From Elephas maximus indicus (lineage: Eukaryota > Chordata > Mammalia > Proboscidea > Elephantidae): 64,000 nucleotides of DNA. Below the pieces are notes generated by a model. The model saw only the letters and a list, made by a program, of their open reading frames with translations, did not search any database and was not told the origin of the DNA. Shown here one piece after another: positions 1 to 10,489 of the stretch (positions within the stretch are counted from its first letter, which is position 1; the number at the start of each line of letters is the position of its first letter). The stretch spans positions 103,536,823 to 103,600,822 of the forward strand of contig NC_064822.1 of the NCBI RefSeq assembly GCF_024166365.1, given 5' to 3'. The position numbers and the translations under genes are program-made.

Positions 1-608
1 TTCATGATGTCAGGGAAGTTTTGTGTCAGGAGTTCTTCAACTATTTTCTCTGTGTTTTCTGTCCCCCCTCCCTGTTCTTGGACTCCGATCACACGCAAGT
101 TATCCTTCTTGATAGAATCCCACATGATTCTTAGGGTTTCTTCATTTTTTTTAATTCTTTTATCTGATTTTTTTTCAGCTATGTTGGTGTTGATTCCCTG
201 GTCCTCCAGATGTCCCATTCTGCATTCTAATTGCTGGAGTCTGCTCCTCTGACTTCCTATTGCATTGTCTAATTCTGTAATTTTATTGTTAATCTTTTGG
301 ATTTCTACATGCTGTCTCTCTATGGATTCTTGCAACTTATTAATTTTTCCACTATGTTCTTGAATAATCTTTTTGAGTTCTTCTACTGTTTTATCAGTGT
401 GTTCCTTGGCTTTTTCTGCAGTTTGCCTTATTTTGTTTGTGATGTCTTGAAGCATTCTGTAAATTAGTTTTTTATATTCTGTATCTGATAATTCCAGGAT
501 TGTATCTTCATTTGGGAAAGATTTTGATTCTTTTGTTTGGGGAGTTGTAGAAGCTGTCATGGTCTGCTTCTTTATGTGGTTTGATATGGACTGCTGTCTC
601 TGAGCCAT
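1..608 (-). CDS. L1 ORF1 protein, N-terminal part (cut by window edge)
   Basis: ORF1p is the L1 RNA-binding chaperone that forms trimers on L1 RNA. On the reverse strand an ATG at 608-606 opens MAQRQQSIS and stays open for 202 codons to the window edge, with no stop on codon-by-codon reading. The middle is rich in K, E, Q and heptad-like I/L, as in the ORF1p coiled coil, followed by a segment ending IMWDSIKKDNLRV that leads into the RRM-like domain. The homologous ORF1 at 56880 is broken by a nonsense codon at codon 258, beyond the part visible here, so I cannot say whether this copy is intact. It is a transposon gene, not a host gene. Confidence 0.85.
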   Translation of the reverse strand, partial: MAQRQQSISNHIKKQTMTASTTPQTKESKSFPNEDTILELSDTEYKKLIYRMLQDITNKIRQTAEKAKEHTDKTVEELKKIIQEHSGKINKLQESIERQHVEIQKINNKITELDNAIGSQRSRLQQLECRMGHLEDQGINTNIAEKKSDKRIKKNEETLRIMWDSIKKDNLRVIGVQEQGGGTENTEKIVEELLTQNFPDIM

Positions 609-1678
609 CACTGGGAAACTAGTTTTTCCAGAAAATCCGCTAAAAAAAATGCAGTCAGATCCCTATCAGAATTCTCCCTCTGGCTCAGGCTATTTGGATG
701 TTAATGAAGCCGCCTGGGGAGGGTGGGGGAGGGAATAGAGAGATAAGAGAGTAGCACCTCAGAATATAGCCAGAGTTGCTTGTCTTGCTTGGAATGACTA
801 TTATATCTGAGATTTCCGCGGGGCACGTCGCCTATGTGTGCTGGCTGTGTGGAGATTGCCCCCGGGGGGTCTGGCCCACTGGAGTCACGGTCAGATCCTC
901 CGCTGTCAGCCCCACGCCCAAGGTTAAGGTTCCCCTACTGGGACGGTGCACTCCCGACTCCAAAATCAGTCGCTGCCCCTCGGGGACTCCCCGTCCCGCC
1001 AGCCGCGTCACCGCGCCGCCTCCGCGAACCAGCTGGGCTCCCCCCTGGGTCGGCTCAGGAGAGCGGACCAGCTCCCCGCGCCTGAGCCGTGACCGCGCAT
1101 CCTGGCTGGGACTTCGCTCTTCCCGCTCCAAGACCAGTCACTGTCTCCCGGGGACTTCTCCCACCGGCTGCGCCACCACGCCACCTGCGCGAACCGGCTG
1201 GGCCCCCCCCGGGGTCAGTTCAGGGGGGTGGAGCAGCTCCCCGCACCCGCTCCCCTCCTAAATCCCGGCGGGACGGCTCCCCGTCTGGGTCGCTGCTCTC
1301 CCTGCTCCAAGACCAGTCACTGCCCCCCGGGGACTTCTCCCACCGGCTGCGCCGCCACGCCACCTGCGCGAACCGGCTGGGCCCCCTCCCGGAATGAGTT
1401 CGGGGGCTAGGGCTGGGCCCCTTGTCTGTGCCGTCTGCGCCCCTGGGCTCTGCCCCAAATCGGGCACTGAAGGTCACCTGACTGGTACGCTGGCTCCAGG
1501 CTCTGAAAACAATTGCTGCCTCCCCGTATTTGTTCGTTCTCCGTCTCTAAATCTTTGTTTTTTGTTCAGAGTTCGTAGATTGTTATGTATGTGATCGATT
1601 CACTTGTTTTTCCGAGTCTTTGTTGCAAGAGGGATCCGCAGTAGCATCCACCTAGTCCTCCATCTTGGCCCCGCCTCC
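609..1678 (-). promoter_or_regulatory. L1 5'UTR / internal promoter with tandem GC-rich units
   Basis: Between the L1 start and ORF1 lies about 1.07 kb. From roughly 830 to 1480 it is GC- and CpG-rich and holds diverged tandem units of about 145-190 bp, each with a CTGAACTNACCCCGGG-like stretch and a GAAGTCCCCGGGGGGCAGTGAC-like stretch on the element strand. L1 5'UTRs carry an internal Pol II promoter; that role is known for the family and inferred here. Several overlapping open frames across this stretch reflect its low stop-codon content. Confidence 0.75.
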
Positions 1679-1680
1679 TG

Positions 1681-1800
1681 CTCTTAAGCTTTTAAAACAC
1701 GAGACACAACTCACCAAAGTAGGATGCAGAGCTTTGTCTTTATGAGATATGTTGGGGCAATTGAGACAGATGTCCACTGAGTCTATGGTCCTTCACCTCT
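1681..1800 (-). mobile_element. Old L1 3'-end fragment, interrupted by the young L1
   Basis: The words cttaagcttttaa and accaaagtaggatgcaga, and the phrase ending gagtctatggtcc, recur at 19870, 29580, 39030, 44370 and 53310 within a longer minus-strand L1 3'UTR-like block. Here only the distal end remains; the L1 ending at about 1678 separates it from the rest. Confidence 0.6.
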
Positions 1801-3094
1801 GAGCCTAGGAACTTCCTCCAGCAAGGTGTGAAGTCATAACTTTTAAATGCTTATCAGTGTGCTATCTTTAATATAATATTCGTCAAGCGTATATTTTTAA
1901 TAATGGTTGCTTCCCTTTTTGCTACTTCTACTCATATTTGTATACATTTTACCACATTAAAAATTATGGGTCATTTTGGCACCTGCTCAGTATTCAATTT
2001 TGAATAATAAGGTATTGCTCTGTCAACAGCAAGTGTGACAGTATGACAGGGATACAATACAATACAATATGGCATTTGTTGTTCACTTTCAGTTACTTTT
2101 TCACTGTATTAAAAACAAAAGTTAACTAAGTCATGTTGTACTCATTAATGTTAGCCAATATTTTCCAATTTTAAGGAAATTGAATTTAAATTATCAAAAG
2201 TTTACATACACAGAAATGATACATCAATCTTTCCTGCTTTTGCAAAATCTTGTATTTATGAGTAATTTCCTTGGCTCCTCCTCTCCTTGATTTCAGGGAG
2301 GGAAGTCACCCATCTCTCTCTCACAAGGAGGGGAGGAAATTACAAACGTACCCCAATACCCCACAAGGGCTAGGGCATCAAGAGTCCCTCTCTCTCCTCT
2401 AGTCCCTAGAATTCCTTTTATGTACTGTTAAGTAAGTGTCAGGTAGTGATTCCAGCAGTAGATCTATTGTACCACCTGGGAATAAGCCAAGGGGATGAGT
2501 GTCTGGCCACAGTTGTTGGCAGTTCTATTTAAAATGGGGAAACTCAACATCTCTTTCACTGTTAGCCCTATTACCAATTCCAGTCCTATTACCAATTTTG
2601 CCTTTTTATGCCTAATAAAATCATACAAGATGTACAATTTTATATGCAGATTTTTTACCTAAGTTATATTGTGAGTACTTTCTTGGTTAATGAAACCCTT
2701 TGTAAATACCAGCTTTAATTATATTAAGAATCTATTAAGCATATATTCCAAAGTGTATTTAGCAATTTTCCATCATTGTAAATATTTTAATAGTTTAGTA
2801 TTAAAATTTATTTCCTCAAATATTTTAGAATACAGCTCAAGGTAGCATTTTCAGTTTTTAAAATAGCAACATATAAAATATCTTAGAATAAAGATTTTTT
2901 TGGTGTTTGTAATTAAACTGAGATTTGGGGTTATTGGCACAGAACATACAATGTTTGTTAAGCATCTTGACAAATATTGGCAGATTATTTTGCAAAGAGT
3001 TTTGTTTATCACCTTTCTATGATGCAAGCAATGTATGTAAATCCTCGATTTCCCCACTGTACCTTTATTAGATATACTGCATTCAAAACACAGA

Positions 3095-3490
3095 CATGCC
3101 AATCAAATGTTTGCAAGAGATACAAATACACAATTCACAAAAGAAGAAACAGAGTTGTCCAGCAAAAATATAAAAAACATTCACTCACGTGGATGTAAAA
3201 TTAAGTTAAAATGTAATATAAGTTTTGATCAATAATTTTAAAGGATAAATATGCCACCAGTAGTCAGTGTTGGTGAGATTCTAAAGAGATAAGCATATTC
3301 ATAAGTTTTAGGCAAAAGTGTTAACTGGTTCAACAGTTCTGGAAATGAGGTGATAGTATGTATAAGGAGCTTTCACAAAGTGCATATTCTTTACCCCGAA
3401 ATTACTAGGTTAAAAAAAGTTTTCAGACATTCCATCTAATTTCAGGTACTGCCCTATTTATCAGAGAGTTAGTGATTCATGATAACACAG
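3095..3490 (+). mobile_element. Ancient L1 ORF2 C-terminal remnant
   Basis: The stretch contains diverged matches to the end of mammalian L1 ORF2: a caattcacaaaagaagaaac word, a GTTGGTGAGA-type word, a diverged TTCTGGAAATGA word, and a bit with TTTATCAGAGAG where L1 has TTTATAATAGCG. No frame is open. The same remnant is in five other spacers, so it predates the array. Confidence 0.55.
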
Positions 3491-3621
3491 AAACCTATGT
3501 ACTGAACTCCGTACTATAATCCATAATTAAGAAAAACATTTAGAAAGGTATTTAATGTGAGGAAAGTCTACATATTAAAATGCTAATTTAAAAAGATACA
3601 AAACTAAATTCAGATTTAATC

Positions 3622-3780
3622 CATTGGCTATCAATATTTCATGCACATATGAAATTCCTGGGACTGTGACTGAATGTAAATCCATATTCAGTAAATCTGG
3701 AGTGGGGCCTAAGACTCTGCATTTCTAACAAGTTCCCAGCTGGTGTTAATGATGCTGGTCTGTAGACTATATCAAGGGTA
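3622..3780 (+). mobile_element. MER5A-like hAT DNA transposon
   Basis: The words CTGGGACTGTGAC, TCAGTAAATCTGG, GGGGCCTAAGACTCTGC and ATTTCTAACAAGTTCCCAG follow the MER5A order. MER5A is a short non-autonomous hAT-Charlie element spread in early placental mammals. The terminal inverted repeats are eroded. Confidence 0.75.
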
Positions 3781-4304
3781 TAATCAATTTTAAGAATGAA
3801 ATTAAGCAGATACACAGACAGATAGGCAGATAGACTAATAGATATATAGACAGAAAGACAGGTTTAAGGAAAAATGCCTAAATACAGGAATATTCTCTAA
3901 ATGTGATAAATAAGAGGGCATTTTATTTTATTTACAGGTTTCTTTTACTTGAGCCTGTGCTACTTTTGTTCTAACAATTTTTTTCTTAATTTCATAGATA
4001 CTCACTATAGAAACCTAGAGAATTCTCCTGAAAAGAGTAAATGATAGAAATAATATGTAGTACTGCCAATTCAAAGATAACTACTATTTATACTTACTAC
4101 ATATTTTTCATATACAGGTATATGCAGGCACACACATAAAAATATATAAATGTGTGTACAAGATTCATATATAATACTTTTAGATTTTATATATGTATAT
4201 AATTTTTATAATGAGATAATTAAAATAAAACGAATTTAAATTTTGCATAGATTTCCTATAGAGAAACAATGTTTTACATCTGAGATGTTCAGTGGGATTG
4301 CTAC

Positions 4305-4836
4305 TAACCATTTGTGGCAGTCTGCTCCATAAAGACTTGCTGTTGTTGTTGTTAGATGCAGTCAACTCATAGCAACACTATATACACCAGAACGGAAAAG
4401 TGCCTGGTCCTGCACCATCCTCAAAATCATTATTAAGCTTGAGCCCATTGTTGCAGCCACCTTGTCAGTCCATCTCCTTGAAGGTTTTCCTTTTTTTCTC
4501 TGACCCTCTACTTTACCCAGCATGATGTCCTTCCTCAGGGTCTGATACCTTCTGATAACATGTTGAAAGTACATGAGACCAATTCTCACCATTCTTGCTT
4601 CTAGGGAGCGTTCTGGTTATACTTCTTCAAACTCAGATTTGTTCATTCTTCTGGCAGCCCATTGTACAGTCAATATTCTTGGCCAACACCATAAATCTAA
4701 GGCATCAATTCTTCTTTGGCCTTCCTTATTCATCGTCCATAAAGATTTACAGCCTTGGAATTTCTATGGGGCAGCTCTACTCTGCCCTACTGGATCAGTA
4801 CGAGTTGGAATCGACTTGACGGCAGTGGGTTTTTTA
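4305..4836 (+). mobile_element. AfroSINE split by a minus-strand RTE (BovB-like) LINE
   Basis: The left part (gtggcagtctgctccataaag) and the right part (from 4737, ccataaagatttacagcc through gacggcagtggg) make one long-type AfroSINE. Between them, 4339-4736 is a minus-strand RTE 3' end whose translation resembles the BovB C-terminus (QHVIRRYQTLRKDIMLGKVEG). The SINE word ccataaagaNtt occurs on both sides, as a target-site duplication of about 12 bp. The same nested pair is in five other spacers. Confidence 0.8.
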
Positions 4837-6527
4837 AAGTGACTCAAGACATGATACACCAGTAAATACTTCTCTAAATAAATCTTAATCGCTAAGCATG
4901 CAAATTTGTACAGAGCTATTGTGTAACTTGAAATATATGTGGATTCATTATACAAGAATGATTTGATTGCTAGGTTTAGGCAAATGACTGGTTATTGGAT
5001 TTCTTTCTGTTACATTTTTTTTTAATTTTTTTTTTATTTACTCATAAAGTCACATGTACACAACAAATTAACCTGGGTGAAATTGCCTAAGAATTACAGA
5101 GAGAAAACAAAACACTCACTGTGTCAACTGAAAAATATTTATTTCTTATAAAGAGAACAGCTAAATACCCATTGCTTTCTCTGTCTCCTAGGAACTTTTT
5201 AATCAAGAGTTCACATTTGATTGTCCTAGTCATTGCTTCAATCCAGAAGTTCCAAAGATCACACTTAAATTAACCCTACTGGTATTTATAAAATTGCTTC
5301 CTTCTTGACTACAGTGTCTGACTTCAGGTTATCACTACAGGGAATAGCTAGCATTGCCTCAGCCATCCTCTGGGCTATGAGTCAACCCACAATTTTCCTA
5401 AACACACCTGCTCTGAGGGTTAGTTAGACCATAATATCCTATATATGGCAGGGACAAGAAAAGCAAAGGAACAAATGAAGAGATGCCAGGGTGATGATGT
5501 TTGAGACCATTTGGACAAAAAAGAACTCTCATGTGGCCATTTCACTTCAATAGTGAAGAATTCAAGAAAACATTTCATTATCACCAGAATTTTATAACCT
5601 CAATCATAAAGCCAGGTATAGAAAATGCATTCTCAACAAATTTTATTCTAGTAATTGAATCAAATACAAGACCGTGCAGCCACAGAGAGGAGTAGGCTGT
5701 CTTTTGGAGAAGGTGTGCAGGTAATACGTATTTGAGTTATGGGAGGGGAATGGGGATGTGTTGTTGGCTGAACAGTTGAAAAGTAGGGACTCAAAGTTCC
5801 CTTGGCTCGATTTTGGGATTCCTGGGAACAGGGCAGCAAAGGAATGGCCAGGACCAGGAAATGAACTTGGCTACCATGATAAATCCTTCAGGTGACCAAA
5901 AGGTGTGATTCTTGCATAACAGGTCACAGCTGAAACCGATGGCTAACATTTGGTTTTCAAAACGGCAGAGCATTTTATAAACCAGACCTGAAAGTTGGGG
6001 CAAAACCAAAGTCAAGGGACATGGAAGAGTCCAGCCCTTGAGTACTGAGAAAAGAGTCTTGGGATGAAGGTCAAAGGGTGAATGCAAATATGTGCACTTC
6101 TGAGATATATAAGGCTGAATGTTCTATCCCTCTCTTTTAAGAAGGTGTCTTAGATTCTGTAAAGAAAAATTGTTTGTTAAGAACCACTTTCGTAGGGGCA
6201 GGGAGCAGGAGCTGTTGATTTTGGAATAATTTAGGTGTCCTGGCAAGATATCAAAGTTGTAGGAGCACAGGTTTCTGAAATTTTACTCCTTCTCCACTTT
6301 CCTATGCTGGGCGAGTGGTCCATGTCATGGTATCACCTCATATCCCCTCCCCCTTATTTGCCTAGGGGCTTGGCCCTTTACAAGGTGCAAATCCATTCCA
6401 GAAAGAGATTTCAGTGCTAGAGTTAGAGGGTCCATCTTCTCTTTCCCTTGTCCTCTCTTGAGACTGGCTGCCTTTTACTAATGAGTGACATTACCCTCAG
6501 CAACTTCAAGGTATTTAGTGCTTCTAA

Positions 6528-6683
6528 TGGAGCCCTGGTAGCACAGTGGTTAAGAGCTTGGCTGCTAACCAAAAGGTCAGCAATTCAAATCCACCAGCAG
6601 CTCTTTGGAAATCCTATGGAGCAGTTCTACTCTGTTCTAGAGGTTTGCTATGAGTCGGAATTGACTTGATGGCAATGGGTTAA
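6528..6683 (+). mobile_element. AfroSINE (I0 only)
   Basis: A tRNA-derived head (gagccctggtagcacagtgg, aaccaaaaggtcagcaattc) runs into the AfroSINE tail (tatgagtcggaattgactt). The site is empty in I1, J1, J2 and J3. In spacer I2 only its last few bases appear to survive, at a deletion junction. Confidence 0.88.
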
Positions 6684-6796
6684 TAGGAAGGCTCCCTTGA
6701 GATTACAAATGACAAACTGCCCTTCAGCTGCGGAGGATGAAAAAGGACAGCATCCACCTTTAGTATTTTCAAATGAGTATTACACCACTTTCCCTA

Positions 6797-6955
6797 AAAA
6801 GGAAACCCTCATGGCGGAGTGGTTAAGGGCTACAGCTGCTAACCAAAAGGTGAGCAGTTCGAATCCACCAGGCACTCCTTGGAAACTCTATGGGCAGTTC
6901 TACTCTGTCCTATAGGGTAGCTATGATTTGGAATCGACTCAATGTAGCAGTAGTA
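6797..6955 (+). mobile_element. AfroSINE shared with spacer I2
   Basis: It begins ggaaaccctcatggcggag and ends with the AfroSINE tail near 6945. The same SINE sits at the same site upstream of A3 (about 40016) and is absent upstream of A2 (near 25080), which makes it a marker for the history of the array. Confidence 0.88.
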
Positions 6956-7226
6956 GTAAGAACACTTTTATCCTGTTAGGGGATTATCCTGCATGAGGAT
7001 TTATTAATAATGATGATAATTTACACTGAGCAATATTGTACAGGTTTGTAGAATGTACACTATATATGTTATCATTTTTAATTCTCATAAAACCCTAAGA
7101 GAGTGGTATATTATTCCAATTTTAAGAATGTAAACAAAGACCAAAGAGCCTACATCCTTAGTCGTTGCACCACATTGTCTACCCACGTTTTGGGCTTCTT
7201 TGTTGAGAAATACCCATGTTTTATCA

Positions 7227-7544
7227 GATACATGAGACCAAATGGCCAGCTCCTGTAGCGAGGCAGGATGAGAAGGCAGGAAAGAACAGGAACTGATTGA
7301 ATGGACACAGGGAACCTGGGGTGGAAAGGGGAATGTGCTGTCATATTGTGGGGATTGCAACTAATGTCACAGCACAATAGGTATATACATTTTTGTATGA
7401 GAAATTAACTTGAACTGTAAACTTTCACCTAAAGCACAATTAAAAATAATAATAAATAAAAATAATTGCCTATGTAATTGAAATAACTTAAATATTCATT
7501 AAGAACGACTTTAGCAGCTTTGAGCAAAATAAAAAAAAAAAAAA
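7227..7544 (+). mobile_element. 5'-truncated L1 with 3' transduction (A-unit marker)
   Basis: An L1 3' end (ggaacctggggtggaaagg through aaactttcacctaaagcac, to about 7440) is followed by an A/T-rich stretch. About 67 bp of other sequence (7464-7530) comes next, and then a second poly-A of 14 bases. A 20-bp target duplication flanks the whole block (7207-7226 and 7545-7564). Two poly-A tracts inside one duplication indicate read-through of the first L1 polyadenylation signal. It is also present upstream of A2 and A3 and absent upstream of B1, B2 and B3. Confidence 0.83.
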
Positions 7545-8017
7545 GAAATACCCATGTTTTATCAAAAATACCTTGCTATTTCTCAATCCTGATACTTTGA
7601 CTGGACCACTACCTCAATATAAATGGGCTTCCATTCCCTGACTCCTTTGAGACATCATCCAAACACGTTGCCATCCAGGTAATGACCCTTAAAAAATTTG
7701 ATAAGCTATTTTCAATGGGCTGACATTACTGACTTGTTCTAAATGACATTTGGAGCTCCCATTACAGTTAATCACACTTAGGTTAATTGCTTGTTTTTAT
7801 TTTTGTGTTCTCCTTGGAACTATGATTTTTTTTTTAATTATAGGCATGTATCTTATTAATCTTTATGTTCCAAGTGACCGCCACAAAACTTAGCCCATAT
7901 TTCCTAGATGATTGTGATATTTAATGAGAATCAATACAGTGTGGAGATTGGTTGGAAGACAATAAAAATTTCACTGCCGTGTTTTTCTGTATTCTTTTTA
8001 GGGATAAAACTGTGTAA

Positions 8018-8974
8018 ATGGCCTTGAGGAACCACAGCGCCATCACCGAGTTCATCATCCTTGGGCTGTCTGCTGACCCCAAGATCCAGGCTCTACTCTT
8101 TGTGCTCTTCCTGGGGATTTACCTCCTGACCATGCTGGGGAACCTGATGATGCTGCTGGTCATCAGGACTGATTCTCACCTCCACACACCCATGTACTTC
8201 TTCCTGAGTCACCTCTCTTTTATTGACCTCTGCTTCTCTTCAGTCACCGTGCCCAAGATGCTGGAGAACCTTCTGTCTCAGAAGAAATCCATCTCAGTAA
8301 GGGGCTGCCTGGCTCAGATATTCTTTGTGTTTATCACTGGAGGGACTGAAATCTGTCTTCTTTCGGTGATGGCTTATGACCGCTATGCTGCCATCTGCCA
8401 CCCTCTGCTCTATGGCCAGGTGATGAGTAAACAGTGGTGTGCGCAGCTTGTGTGGGGCTCATGGGGTCTAGGGTTTCTGGACACAGTCATCAATGTCCCT
8501 CTGGCAATGAAAATGGACTTCTGTGATACCTACATCATCCCACACTACAGCTGTGAGTTACCCTCTATATTCCTTCTGTCTTGCTCCGATGTCTCCACCA
8601 ACTTCCTTGTCATGCTCTGTTCCACCATCCCACATGCACTTATAACTTTCCTTTCAATCTTTTTCTCTTACATCTGCATCATCTTCACCATCCTTAGCAT
8701 CACCTCTACTTCCGGCAGAAACAAGGCGTTCTCCACGTGCTCCTCCCACATCGCTGCAGTGATCTTCTTCTATGGGTCAGTTTTTCTCCGCTATTTCATT
8801 CCAACCTCAGGCTCGTCCCTTAAGTTGATCTTCTCTGTGCAATACAGTGTGATCACTCCCATGCTAAACCCCCTCATCTACAGTCTGAAGAACAAGGAGG
8901 TGAAGGCAGCTGTGAGAAGAACACTGGAAAAGTATTTACAATATGTTCAATGGCAGAATAAAGGGAAAGGATGA
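8018..8974 (+). CDS. OR8S1-like: Olfactory receptor A1, OR8S1-like, intact
   Basis: This is a 318-residue class II odorant receptor, a seven-helix GPCR of the olfactory sensory neuron membrane that signals through G-olf. Family landmarks are all present: N-glycosylation site NHS at 5-7, GN at 41-42, PMYFFL at 58-63, Cys97 at the start of TM3, MAYDRYAAIC at 118-127, extracellular loop 2 cysteines 169, 179 and 189, SY at 217-218, KAFSTCSSH at 236-244 and PMLNPLIY at 281-288. A pyrimidine-rich splice acceptor ends with AG at 8000-8001, leaving a 16-nt leader before the ATG. That fits the OR plan of one coding exon preceded by non-coding exons, which I cannot locate. The ORF runs 7 codons past the B-type stop, and AATAAA (8957-8962) lies inside its last codons. 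It is the best candidate for a working receptor here. The OR8S1 name rests on memory of the human protein. Confidence 0.93.
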   Translation: MALRNHSAITEFIILGLSADPKIQALLFVLFLGIYLLTMLGNLMMLLVIRTDSHLHTPMYFFLSHLSFIDLCFSSVTVPKMLENLLSQKKSISVRGCLAQIFFVFITGGTEICLLSVMAYDRYAAICHPLLYGQVMSKQWCAQLVWGSWGLGFLDTVINVPLAMKMDFCDTYIIPHYSCELPSIFLLSCSDVSTNFLVMLCSTIPHALITFLSIFFSYICIIFTILSITSTSGRNKAFSTCSSHIAAVIFFYGSVFLRYFIPTSGSSLKLIFSVQYSVITPMLNPLIYSLKNKEVKAAVRRTLEKYLQYVQWQNKGKG

Positions 8975-9187
8975 TGGGGAATTCAGATAGAAATACTTGT
9001 AGCAAGACATTAAAGACAACTTCCTGAGTGCTCATACAGCATTTGGCAAAACAATTCAGACATACCTAAGAAGGAAACACAGACCTAATATAGAGTAGAT
9101 CGAGTTCAATTCCACTCAGAGGCATAAGAATGGTTTAAATATTTATGTCAACCATAAAATTTCATTATGAGCATGTTCACGAATAAT

Positions 9188-9249
9188 TCTTTTATGTGTG
9201 TGTGTTGTGTGTTTGTGCATGTGTGATTGTGTGTGTGTGTTTGAGTAAG

Positions 9250-9290
<41 letters not shown>

Positions 9291-9300
9291 ATGTGTATGA
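9188..9300 (+). repeat. (TG)n microsatellite in A1 3' flank
   Basis: An interrupted tgtgtg tract with a pure core of about 38 bp near 9251-9288. The equivalent tract follows A2 and A3, with a different length in each. Confidence 0.9.
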
Positions 9301-10010
9301 GGGTTGGCTTTGTATAAATTACCTGACCACTATTTGTAGTTAAATTTGGGAAAGGCGATGAAAGCTATAGTTTTTTTTTAATGAAATGGGGCCCAATGTT
9401 TTAAGGAGAAAAGTCCTAATGAGTTCGTAGGGGCACAGGGTAATGAGTACTGGTTAGAGTTGAAGGATGAGAAATGAATGAGTCACCTATTAGAGTATTC
9501 CTCTTAGACGAATGAAACCTTCTCAGGTGTTTGCTGTTACATAGAGCTTAACCTGGGAACTAAGGCCTTTGGAGAAGACCACTCCTACCATAGCTGACCT
9601 GGTTGTACTCATTTCCCAGTTTTAAGTAGGCCCACAGCCTCTGGAAGAAGGACACTCTTAGGAAAACAGGACAGAAAAGAAGAGAAATACCAGGACAATG
9701 CAGAACCTGAGTGCATCTCAGGCAATCACTCCAGCAGGGTCTTTATGGGTTTTCAACTGAAGGACTGAAGTTCTTTTCAGAACTCTTACATAGGGCTCAA
9801 AGGTGAGATGTGGGATGAAAGGAATGCGTGGGAATGTTTCCAAATAAGCAGATACAGGTTAGATTCCAGGCAGAATTGCAAAATAGGACATATTTGGTGG
9901 CCTCTGCCTTCCCTTTTTGCATCCTTCCCAAACTTTGATGCTCCTGCTTCTATCTAAGTGCCCAGGGCCACACTATTTCCTTGTGGCCACACTATTTCCT
10001 TAGGTGCCCA

Positions 10011-10238
10011 AACAAACAGAGAAACCTTTTGCCATTGAGTCTATTCTGATTCATAGTGACCCTATGGGACAGAGTAGAACTGCCCCATAGGGTTTCCAAG
10101 TTTTTTGTTTTTTTTTTTTTAATCTTTATGGAAGCCAACTGCCACATCTTTTTCCCAAGGAGTGGCTGATGGGTTCATACCTCTGTCTTTTTGGTTAGCA
10201 GCTCAGTGATTAACCACTGCACCACCATGACTCTTTTC
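10011..10238 (-). mobile_element. AfroSINE, minus, ancestral to the array
   Basis: Reading minus to plus, the long-type AfroSINE head (ggttagcagctcag), the middle (atctttatggaagcc) and the tail (attctgattcatagtgacc) are in order. A T-rich run has expanded near 10104-10120. It is found at the same place downstream of all six ORs. Confidence 0.87.
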
Positions 10239-10489
10239 TTAGTTGGCCAATTTTCCAATAACAATTTGCTGAAACTGAATTTTCCTAAATGTCCTTTATC
10301 CTAAGTATACATTTCTACAGTGATACATTTATCCGGACTCTATCATCAGAGTGTTTCCAAATTACATATAGGAGAGAAACATTTGAGCCCCTTTAATATT
10401 TTTAGGTATTTTTCTCTTCCCTTTTGGAGAATTTGAAATATTATTAGACAATTGATTCAAAGGCATTTCACCTTGAAATCATAAATTTT

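Larger units (their letters stand above)
1..1678 (-). mobile_element. L1 LINE, 5' part, runs off the left edge
   Basis: The reverse strand reads as the 5' end of an L1: a start with a GGGGCC-AAGATGG-type motif near 1678, a GC-rich 5'UTR and then ORF1. It matches the L1 at 55841 closely in start motif, 5'UTR and ORF1, so both belong to one young subfamily. It is inserted in an older minus-strand L1 3' fragment that resumes at about 1681. The second target-site duplication lies outside the window, so the 3' extent is unknown. Confidence 0.93.
1679..8016. repeat. Tandem-array spacer I0 (B0 to A1), left end cut by L1
   Basis: This is the upstream part of the first visible array unit. In order it holds an old L1 3' end (to about 1800), about 1.3 kb unrecognised, an ancient L1 ORF2 remnant, MER5A, an imperfect GATA/GACA-type run near 3808-3862, an AfroSINE split by RTE, about 1.7 kb unrecognised (4840-6527), two extra AfroSINEs and a 3'-transducing L1, then the OR. 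Text around 1770-1860 is closest to the spacer after B2, so the missing gene to the left is expected to be B-type. Confidence 0.8.

Noticed and set aside
776-1477. Several open frames on both strands of a GC-rich stretch that could look like a GC-rich exon or CpG island of a host gene.
   Set aside because: The stretch is the tandem-unit 5'UTR of a minus-strand L1. The antisense frames are noted only as an ORF0-like observation.
3030-3065. A ccagcaatgtatgtaaatcc-like word in each spacer that resembles the reverse complement of L1 ORF2.
   Set aside because: The match is short, and it would need an opposite-strand L1 abutting the plus-strand L1 remnant. Chance similarity is more likely.
5440-5470. 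A TATA-like word (cctatatatggcaggg) conserved in several spacers, about 2.5 kb upstream of ORs, as a possible OR promoter.
   Set aside because: No initiator, first exon or donor site can be tied to it, and nearby O/E-like words (ttcctgggaac at 5820) are not conserved in other spacers.
6590-6680. Possible tRNA genes suggested by tRNA-like heads (ggttaagNgct, ggtcNgcagttcNaatcc).
   Set aside because: These are heads of AfroSINEs with SINE tails and flanking duplications. No separate cloverleaf was found.
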